DNA of 32,387 bases from Fidelibacterota bacterium (lineage in GTDB: Bacteria; Fidelibacterota; Marinisomatia; Marinisomatales; UBA1611): positions 1 through 32,387 of the forward strand of contig JAPYRR010000014.1 of NCBI GenBank assembly GCA_029936885.1, in the 5' to 3' direction. Positions within the stretch are counted from its first letter, which is position 1; each line of letters starts with the position of its first letter. The position numbers and the translations under genes were made by a program. This document shows positions 26,772 through 32,387 of this stretch, piece by piece. The notes under the pieces are model-generated. The model had not been told where the DNA came from. It was given only the letters and a program-made list of their open reading frames with translations, and searched no databases.

Positions 26772-29700
26772 ATGAAAAAATACCTACCAATTATTTTAAT
26801 CTATCTAACAAGTATCGGGTTATCTGATTTTTATTCTGATCGATTTTTAATTTATATTGATAATTCGATATCATTATTCGAGATCAACGAAAATACAGGC
26901 CGTACTAATCTTGAAGAATTAGACCAAAAAATGGACGAAATTGGAGCATCTGGGATACATCAATGGTTATCTTATGCGAGGCCAACAGATAGAGACGGCG
27001 ATACTTATTTAAACAGGTATTATGTGATTCAATTCAATTCATCTCGTTCAGATATCCAAGCTTTGGTAAAAAATGTAGAATCTCTTCAATCAATTCGAAC
27101 CTCGGAAATCATGACCATAAATCGGCCAACTTATATTCCCAATGACCCTCGATGGAATCAGCAATGGTATTTACCCAATATCGAAGCTGACTTGGCCTAC
27201 GATTTATGGGATATTGATGGCGGCCAAATCCCAGGTCAAATAGAGGGAGGAGAAATTATTGTGGGAATTGTGGATGATGCATCCGATTGGGATCACCCGG
27301 ATCTCATAAATAACATTTGGCAAAATTTGGGTGAAGATGCAGATGGCGATGGCGTTGTACTAGTCCAAAGCGGCAATAGTTGGGTTTTTGATTCAGGTGA
27401 TGTAAATGGCGTGGATGATGATGGTGATGGCTATATAGATAATTTTATTGGATGGGATATGGCCGACGATGATAATAATCCAATTTATCCATCGAATAAT
27501 TTAAGCCATGGAACATCAGTTGCTGGGTGCGTTTCTGGTTCTACCAATAACGGGGCTGGAATTGCCTCGGTGGGTTGGTCCGTAAAACTTATGCCATTCA
27601 GGTGTTCAGAAAATGGGGAATACATTGAATATGGGTATAATGGAATTCTTGCCGCTGCGCAAATGGGTGCTAATGTGATTAATTGTAGTTGGGGTGGATT
27701 TGGCGGTGGAAACCAATCTGTAATTAATAGTGCTTATAATAATTATGGATGTATTATTGTAGCCAGTGCTGGAAATGGAGATGCAAATGGTAACACAAAT
27801 TTTGATTATCATGCTCCATCAGGATTAAACAATGTATTATCAGTAACCGCCACAGGATCAGGAGATAATTTTGGGTGTTGGGCAACTGCAGGTACAACAG
27901 TGGATCTATGTGCACCGGGTGAAAATATTATGACCACCTCTCTCAATGGAGGGTATGGAGCTGCTTGGGGAACGTCTTTTTCATCTCCGATTACAGCAGG
28001 TGCCGTTGCATTAGTTTGGTCAAAATTTCCTAATGAAACACAAGAATGGGTCACTGAAAGAATAATTAATACAGCAGATGAATTTTCCGATATGGAAGGG
28101 TCTTGCTCTGCAGGTAATTTAGAGGGAATGCTTGGGTCGGGTCGTTTAAATATCAATAAAGCCCTTAGCGCTGGAATCTTCCCCAGTTTATCCATTATTG
28201 ATGTGAATTATCAAAATGATGATGACGGAGATGGCGTATTTAATCCGGGTGAACAGGTAAAAGTAAAAATTATTGTTGCAAATGGTGAAGGCTGGGCTGA
28301 CGCCGAAAATGTAGTTGCAACGATTTCAACAGATGATGATCGAATCGCTTTTATAGATAATGTTATTGAGTTTGATAACATCATTCCTGCAGGTGGATCT
28401 TCTTTTACCCTGATTGATCATTTTCTCGTTTATGCATTTCCAGATGCACAATTAGGAGATATCCCATGTACAGTTCATTTAGTTGCTGGAACAGAATCAC
28501 CCTTCTATGAAACGGATGTGGAAATTGACATTTCTTTGTCTCTGAATCAATTTGGGTATCCAATTACTGGGATTAATATTAAATCTTCCCCCATGATTGC
28601 TGATCTAGATGGGAATTCTTACAGTGAGATTTATTTTGGTGGGGAAGATGATAAATTACATGGCTATATGATTGCAGGTATGACCCAATATGGATTTCCA
28701 TTTGACTGCGAAGACAAAATAAGATCTAGTCCTGCTGCTGGCGATGTGGATGGGGATGGGGATAATGAAATAGTATTCGGTTCGTATGATGGCAATTTAT
28801 ATATATTAAGTACAAATGGAGATCAGGAATTAGCTTATTCCCAAACTGGATATATTGTTGGAGCGCCAGCATTATTTGATTTAGATGGAGATAATGATCT
28901 AGAAATAATTTTTACCACTCAAAATGGAAATAATGGTAAAGTTTATGCAATTCACCACGATGGAAATGACGTAGAGGGGTTTCCTGCCGATATTTCCGAA
29001 AAAATGTTGGTTGGTCCGGCAGTTGGCGATCTTGAAGGAGATGGCTCACCAGATATAGTCGTAGTTACTTGGGATGAAAATATTTATGCAATAAATGCGG
29101 ATGGTACCACGAAATCTGGGTTCCCATTCGCAACTTCAAAACGCTTTAATTCTCCGGCAACCCTTGTCGATTTGGATGATGATGGGGACTTAGAAATTGT
29201 GGCTGGAAATGATGATGGAGATCTTTACATCCTACACCATGATGGAACTGTCATGGCGTTTTATTCAACAGGTGATGACATTCGTGGAGGTATATCCGTA
29301 GCAGATTTGAATGATGATGGTTCTAATGAATTATTATTTGTAGGGTACGATGATTTTCTCCATGTATGGAATCCTATAAGCGGAGAAGAACTAGATGGTT
29401 GGCCGATTGATTTAGGATATAATTCGCTTTCAGGACCGGTTGTAGCGGATTTAAATAATGATGGTGATTTAGAAGTCGTTGCGGCGATGAAATCTGGAAC
29501 TGTTTATGTATTTCATCACGATGGAACCCTTTTTAATAATTTCCCAACAAACTTTGCTGGTAATATTGAATCAACGCCAACGATTGGGGACCTAGATAAT
29601 GATGGAGATTTTGAAATAATCATTGGCACAACTCAAGGATTACAGGTTATCGATATTAAATCAGAAGCTGGTTCTCGTGATTCTTGGAAGATGCATCGTG

Positions 29701-30050
29701 GGAATTTGCATCGAACCGGATTGTACGATATCAGTCTTGTTTCAATCGATTACGATAAAAATATACTTCCTGAAAAGTTCTTTGTTAGTCAAAATTTTCC
29801 AAATCCATTCAATCCCACAACTCACGTTAATATTCAGCTGCCTGAAAGGAATAATTTAACTGTGAGTATATATGATATTTCCAGTCGTTTAATTAATACA
29901 TTGGTAAATGATGAGGTAGACGCTGGGTTTTATTCGATAGAATGGAATGGAAAAGACAAAATTAGTCAGTCAGTGCCTACAGGCGTTTATTTTATGAAAG
30001 TGATTTCAGGTGATTTCACAGCGACTAAAAAAATGGTCTATATAAAATAA
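26772..30050 (+). CDS. Secreted subtilisin-family (S8) protease with eight-blade FG-GAP/VCBS propeller and T9SS sorting domain
   Basis: The 1092-residue protein has a signal peptide (YLPIILIYLTSIGLS) and a propeptide-like region to about 130. The S8 domain contains Asp168 (GIVDDASDWDHPDL), His246 (SHGTSVAG), oxyanion Asn335 (ASAGN) and nucleophile Ser402 (GTSFSSP), so the triad is complete. A calcium-type acidic loop (VDDDGDGYID) lies between Asp and His. Residues about 603-956 carry eight FG-GAP/VCBS-like repeats (for example AGDVDGDGDNEI, VADLNNDGDLEV, IGDLDNDGDFEI), enough for a closed propeller, closing with WKMHRGNLHRTG. The last ~95 residues are the sorting domain (NFPNPFNPTTHV, end KKMVYIK). 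A surface protease whose propeller may bind substrate or matrix. It starts just after a terminator and has only a weak Shine-Dalgarno (AGAG). Confidence 0.92.
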   Translation: MKKYLPIILIYLTSIGLSDFYSDRFLIYIDNSISLFEINENTGRTNLEELDQKMDEIGASGIHQWLSYARPTDRDGDTYLNRYYVIQFNSSRSDIQALVKNVESLQSIRTSEIMTINRPTYIPNDPRWNQQWYLPNIEADLAYDLWDIDGGQIPGQIEGGEIIVGIVDDASDWDHPDLINNIWQNLGEDADGDGVVLVQSGNSWVFDSGDVNGVDDDGDGYIDNFIGWDMADDDNNPIYPSNNLSHGTSVAGCVSGSTNNGAGIASVGWSVKLMPFRCSENGEYIEYGYNGILAAAQMGANVINCSWGGFGGGNQSVINSAYNNYGCIIVASAGNGDANGNTNFDYHAPSGLNNVLSVTATGSGDNFGCWATAGTTVDLCAPGENIMTTSLNGGYGAAWGTSFSSPITAGAVALVWSKFPNETQEWVTERIINTADEFSDMEGSCSAGNLEGMLGSGRLNINKALSAGIFPSLSIIDVNYQNDDDGDGVFNPGEQVKVKIIVANGEGWADAENVVATISTDDDRIAFIDNVIEFDNIIPAGGSSFTLIDHFLVYAFPDAQLGDIPCTVHLVAGTESPFYETDVEIDISLSLNQFGYPITGINIKSSPMIADLDGNSYSEIYFGGEDDKLHGYMIAGMTQYGFPFDCEDKIRSSPAAGDVDGDGDNEIVFGSYDGNLYILSTNGDQELAYSQTGYIVGAPALFDLDGDNDLEIIFTTQNGNNGKVYAIHHDGNDVEGFPADISEKMLVGPAVGDLEGDGSPDIVVVTWDENIYAINADGTTKSGFPFATSKRFNSPATLVDLDDDGDLEIVAGNDDGDLYILHHDGTVMAFYSTGDDIRGGISVADLNDDGSNELLFVGYDDFLHVWNPISGEELDGWPIDLGYNSLSGPVVADLNNDGDLEVVAAMKSGTVYVFHHDGTLFNNFPTNFAGNIESTPTIGDLDNDGDFEIIIGTTQGLQVIDIKSEAGSRDSWKMHRGNLHRTGLYDISLVSIDYDKNILPEKFFVSQNFPNPFNPTTHVNIQLPERNNLTVSIYDISSRLINTLVNDEVDAGFYSIEWNGKDKISQSVPTGVYFMKVISGDFTATKKMVYIK

Positions 30051-30059
30051 TTGGTATGA

Positions 30060-30091
30060 TTGCCAATAATGGAATTTATTAAGTAAGTTTA
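30060..30091 (+). promoter_or_regulatory. Candidate Bacteroidetes-type promoter for the cohesin-like protein
   Basis: TTG at 30060-30062, 21 nt, then TAAGTTTA at 30084-30091 has one mismatch to TAnnTTTG. The expected start is about 20 nt before ATG 30117. Spacing is the same as the candidate at 21412-21443. Confidence 0.35.
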
Positions 30092-30105
30092 CACACAACC
30101 CAACT

Positions 30106-30110
30106 GGGAG
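30106..30110 (+). promoter_or_regulatory. Shine-Dalgarno for the cohesin-like protein
   Basis: GGGAG followed by 6 nt and ATG 30117, the same 6-nt spacing as at 21495 and 23854. Confidence 0.7.
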
Positions 30111-30116
30111 TTTATT

Positions 30117-31055
30117 ATGAGAAAATTATTTGTAATCGTATTAACAAGTGGATTGCTTCTAACTGGAGCATGGGCGGAATTAGATTGTCCCCCAGATTCA
30201 TCCTATCACATCGATACAAGAACTATGTTACCAGATGGTAGCCCCAATCCAACCTATGGTCAGGAAATAGCAACAGGTTTATGTGGTTGTCTTGGCTTTG
30301 TGGATGGTGCTGTTATTGATGGCAACAATATTATTTTCACGATTCGTATGGTTGATAATGAACCCATTCGTGGGATTGAATTAGATATCTTTCATGATAA
30401 TGTAGATTTAAGTTATGCTGGCCTGTCTAAGGGGAGTAAACTTGAAGATGTTCAAGATGAGGATGGGAATCCAAGAACAATGACTCTATTGGGAAATTAT
30501 CTTGAAGATCATCTTAAAGTATTAGCATATAGTACATCTCGTGCGCGAACCACAGGCGATGGGACCGAAGGTGATTTGATCCATATAACTTACGCGTTGG
30601 CAGAAGGAGCTTCAATGCCGGAAGCAGTAACATTTTATTTTGGGCTAGCGAATCTTCCAGGAACATCAATGGACCCAGAATTATTAAATGTTGTTTGTGG
30701 ATACCCTGATGAAAATAATCAAGCAGTTGTGTCAACTTCGACCGTATCTGTAGATGGTGGTGAAATTATTCCAGAAAAATTTGCCTTAAATCAAAATTAT
30801 CCAAACCCTTTTAACCCATCAACTCAAATATCATTTGATGTACCAATTGGTGGTGACCATGTTATGTTGAATATTTATAATATATTGGGACAGAATGTGA
30901 ATACGCTTATCAATGAAGTATTGAGCCCTGGCGCGTATAAAATGGAATGGGATGCTACGGATGCATTCGGAAGTCCTGTCGCATCGGGAATCTACTTTTA
31001 TGAATTAAGAAGCAAAACTTTCACTGCTAGAAAGAAAATGCTTTTAATTCGCTAA
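30117..31055 (+). CDS. Small secreted cohesin-like protein with T9SS type-A sorting domain
   Basis: The 312-residue protein has a signal peptide (KLFVIVLTSGLLLTGAWA). Residues about 60-205 form one beta-sandwich-like domain whose pattern (NNIIFTIRMVDNEPIRGIELDIFHDNVDL) resembles cohesin-type modules, which bind dockerins in cellulosome-like assemblies; the similarity is by pattern only. The last ~90 residues are a textbook sorting domain: KFALNQNYPNPFNPSTQI, IYNILGQNVNTL, SGIYFYEL and the basic end RKKMLLIR. It has a good Shine-Dalgarno, a candidate promoter and a strong terminator at 31084, so it looks like a single-gene unit that could be well expressed. Possible roles are a surface scaffold element or a simple structural surface protein. 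Confidence 0.8.
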   Translation: MRKLFVIVLTSGLLLTGAWAELDCPPDSSYHIDTRTMLPDGSPNPTYGQEIATGLCGCLGFVDGAVIDGNNIIFTIRMVDNEPIRGIELDIFHDNVDLSYAGLSKGSKLEDVQDEDGNPRTMTLLGNYLEDHLKVLAYSTSRARTTGDGTEGDLIHITYALAEGASMPEAVTFYFGLANLPGTSMDPELLNVVCGYPDENNQAVVSTSTVSVDGGEIIPEKFALNQNYPNPFNPSTQISFDVPIGGDHVMLNIYNILGQNVNTLINEVLSPGAYKMEWDATDAFGSPVASGIYFYELRSKTFTARKKMLLIR

Positions 31056-31083
31056 AGCTACTTTTAAACCCCTACTTTTTATT

Positions 31084-31117
31084 AAATTCCCCCATCTCCG
31101 GATGGGGGAATTTTTTT
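31084..31117 (+). terminator. Strong intrinsic terminator abutting the next start codon
   Basis: AAATTCCCCCAT-CTCCGG-ATGGGGGAATTT is a perfect 12-bp stem (31084-31095 with 31102-31113) with a 6-nt loop and a run of seven Ts ending at 31117. The next gene's ATG begins at 31118. Confidence 0.9.
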
Positions 31118-32188
31118 ATGCGGTATATTATAATTAAACTACTTGTTGGATTAACTTTTAGCTTTGTCCTCTCTCAGCAACCTTATAGGTCTGTAGAACA
31201 TATTCAAGAAGAGTGGACAGATTATACATCCTATCAAAGAGAAGAAATGGTGTCATTTTGCGATTTCCTTTTTAGAGAAGGCCAATATGAAAGGTGCCTA
31301 CTTACTTCATTTCAATTACTATATAAATTCCCAACTGATCCATTAAAACCGGCTATTCTTTATTATATAGGACGATGTTATGAAGAAATGAAAAATTATA
31401 CTCTCGCTCATAGATACTATAGACAAGTGTTGGAAATTGAAACAAATACATCAATTACATATAAAGCAGCATCCTATAGGGATTTATACGTAAACCTCCT
31501 TGATGAAGATGTTGATGAATTAATGAAAGTAACTGAAAATTCACGTGATCCTTATCTAATGACGTTTCGAGGCTATGGATTCATGAATCGATTACAGTGG
31601 AAGGAGGCAAGAGTTTCATTTATTTCGGCTCAAGAATTATTTAATCATTCTCACTATAATAAACTGATGATGCCACTTTATCAGGCGATAGAAAATGTTT
31701 CATCTGTACCAAAACATAACCGATATATTGTTTTTTTATCAGGCCTCGTTATACCAGGCGGTGGACAATTCTTATTAAAAGAATGGGATAAAGGCCAAGG
31801 TGTATTAACCAGTGTAGGATTATTGACAATGATTGCTACTTGGGGCAAGGTTAAAACGATGGTTGGGTCAAAAAGAGTTATGGATTCTGAAGGATCTAAT
31901 ATTCCACTTTTTGAAAATTTCAAACAAGGTACTAATAGTGTAAGCCTTTCAGGAAGAGATAGGATACCATCCACTCTAAAAACTTCATCTTCATCATTTA
32001 AGTATACAATACCGCCAATAACATTTGGTATGGGAATTTTCATTGGAAGTATTTGGAAGTCCTATGTGGACACTCAGAAAATAAATGAAAGTTTAATTGA
32101 ATATTATATTCAGGAAAGAATTAATAAGATATCACTTGAAAGGTTCTTGGATTTTCCTGAACCATCTTTAGTTCTTATTCAAGAATAG
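31118..32188 (+). CDS. Envelope protein with TPR-like repeats and C-terminal membrane region (DUF5683-like)
   Basis: The 356-residue protein has a signal peptide (RYIIIKLLVGLTFSFVLSQ). Residues about 40-190 are helical and TPR-like (FLFREGQYERCLLTSFQLL; ILYYIGRCYEEMKNYTLAHRYYRQVLEIE; FMNRLQWKEARVSFISAQELF). Near 206-240 a glycine/proline-rich membrane segment (SGLVIPGGGQFLLKEWDKGQG, then VLTSVGLLTMIA) resembles the DUF5683-type motif of Bacteroidetes envelope proteins, from memory; a second hydrophobic segment (ITFGMGIFIGSIW) lies near 306-318. Likely exported and membrane-associated, perhaps in envelope protein assembly; function unknown. ATG 31118 is required to keep the signal peptide, yet it directly follows the terminator T-run; the only Shine-Dalgarno-like bases (GGGGGA) lie in the terminator stem. 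It is the last protein gene before the rRNA operon. Confidence 0.7.
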   Translation: MRYIIIKLLVGLTFSFVLSQQPYRSVEHIQEEWTDYTSYQREEMVSFCDFLFREGQYERCLLTSFQLLYKFPTDPLKPAILYYIGRCYEEMKNYTLAHRYYRQVLEIETNTSITYKAASYRDLYVNLLDEDVDELMKVTENSRDPYLMTFRGYGFMNRLQWKEARVSFISAQELFNHSHYNKLMMPLYQAIENVSSVPKHNRYIVFLSGLVIPGGGQFLLKEWDKGQGVLTSVGLLTMIATWGKVKTMVGSKRVMDSEGSNIPLFENFKQGTNSVSLSGRDRIPSTLKTSSSSFKYTIPPITFGMGIFIGSIWKSYVDTQKINESLIEYYIQERINKISLERFLDFPEPSLVLIQE

Positions 32189-32226
32189 CTTCACCCAAAA
32201 AAGATTAGCAAAAATCAGAATATATA

Positions 32227-32257
32227 TTGCTGATACATATTCAAGTAGGTAGCTTTG
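32227..32257 (+). promoter_or_regulatory. Candidate rRNA operon promoter, Bacteroidetes type
   Basis: TTG at 32227-32229, 20 nt, then TAGCTTTG at 32250-32257, an exact match to TAnnTTTG with accepted spacing. Transcription would begin near 32262-32265, giving a pre-16S leader of ~85 nt. A weaker sigma-70-like pair (TTGAAA 32280-32285, 17 nt, TCTAAC 32303-32308) lies downstream but leaves too short a leader. This is the main content of the 158-bp gap 32189-32346; no tRNA is seen there. Confidence 0.5.
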
Positions 32258-32295
32258 CAGGCTTTTTTCAGCATGATTATTGAAAATTTGGTATG

Positions 32296-32312
32296 CGACG
32301 AGTCTAACGTCG
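32296..32312 (+). other. Hairpin in the rRNA leader
   Basis: CGACG-AGTCTAA-CGTCG is a 5-bp inverted repeat between the candidate promoter and mature 16S. It could be part of leader or antitermination structure, but is short enough to be chance. Confidence 0.25.
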
Positions 32313-32346
32313 ATTCCGGCCAGAACGACAAATATCTTTATTACAT

Positions 32347-32387
32347 ACAATGGAGAGTTTGATCCTGGCTCAGGACGAACGCTGGCG
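32347..32387 (+). rRNA. 16S ribosomal RNA, 5' end only (runs off the window)
   Basis: AGAGTTTGATCCTGGCTCAG at 32354-32373 is the universal bacterial 16S 5' sequence (27F primer site), followed by the conserved GACGAACGCTGGCG. By alignment to the E. coli 5' end from memory, the mature start is near 32347. Only about 41 bases are present, too few to place the organism. The preceding gap supplies promoter and leader. Confidence 0.95.

Noticed and set aside
32168-32350. Minus-strand 60-aa ORF across the rRNA leader
   Set aside because: It overlaps the 3' end of a real gene and the rRNA promoter and leader, and shows no protein-like motif.
1-32387. CRISPR array, tRNA genes or prophage
   Set aside because: No short regularly spaced repeats, no tRNA-like sequence with T-loop signature in the gaps, and no phage-type genes were found.

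Overview
The window reads as chromosomal DNA of an AT-rich, Gram-negative, FCB-group bacterium, most likely Candidatus Marinimicrobia (SAR406) or a close relative such as Ignavibacteria, Calditrichota or KSB1. The evidence is five large secreted proteins with a type IX secretion (T9SS) type-A-like C-terminal sorting domain of the 'NYPNPFNP' kind, PorV/PorQ-like outer-membrane proteins, a TonB-dependent receptor with a carboxypeptidase-regulatory-like N-terminus, and TTG/TAnnTTTG (Bacteroidetes-style) promoter candidates. Lineage is inference; no search was possible. The last 41 bases are the 5' end of a 16S rRNA gene.

Layout. 1-282: tail of a dockerin-ended protein, running in from outside the window. 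361-999: a small multi-pass membrane protein. 1145-4177: overlapping tig-clpP-clpX, the cytoplasmic chaperone and proteolysis operon; this ClpX has no N-terminal zinc-binding domain. 4255-6960 (minus strand): a secreted M6-like metalloprotease, convergent with clpX and divergent from the next block. 7037-21395 (plus strand): a tightly coupled six-gene envelope operon of calcium-loop lipoprotein, TonB-dependent receptor, secreted protein A, PorV-like protein, PKD-rich secreted protein B and PorV-like protein. The two PorV-like genes are identical and lie in a perfect 1044-bp direct repeat spaced 4513 bp apart. 21495-31055: four separate secreted proteins with the YPNPFNP-type sorting domain (Asp-box protein, multi-domain adhesin-like protein, subtilisin fused to an eight-blade propeller, small cohesin-like protein), three of them followed by strong intrinsic terminators. 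31118-32188: an envelope protein with a helical-repeat region and a membrane segment. 32189-32387: rRNA leader with a good Bacteroidetes-type promoter match, then 16S.

How the genes may work together. The window is dominated by the cell surface: proteins exported by Sec and then probably delivered across the outer membrane by a T9SS-like route. The most interesting unit is the 7037-21395 operon, where two large secreted proteins with a second kind of C-terminal domain (VVPNPY ... GKFAVIR) are each immediately followed by a PorV-like gene, next to a receptor and lipoprotein that share acidic calcium-loop repeats. I suggest, as inference, a self-contained surface-assembly or uptake complex with cognate PorV-type shuttles. 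The perfect duplication makes the locus able to lose or amplify one secreted-protein/PorV pair by homologous recombination.
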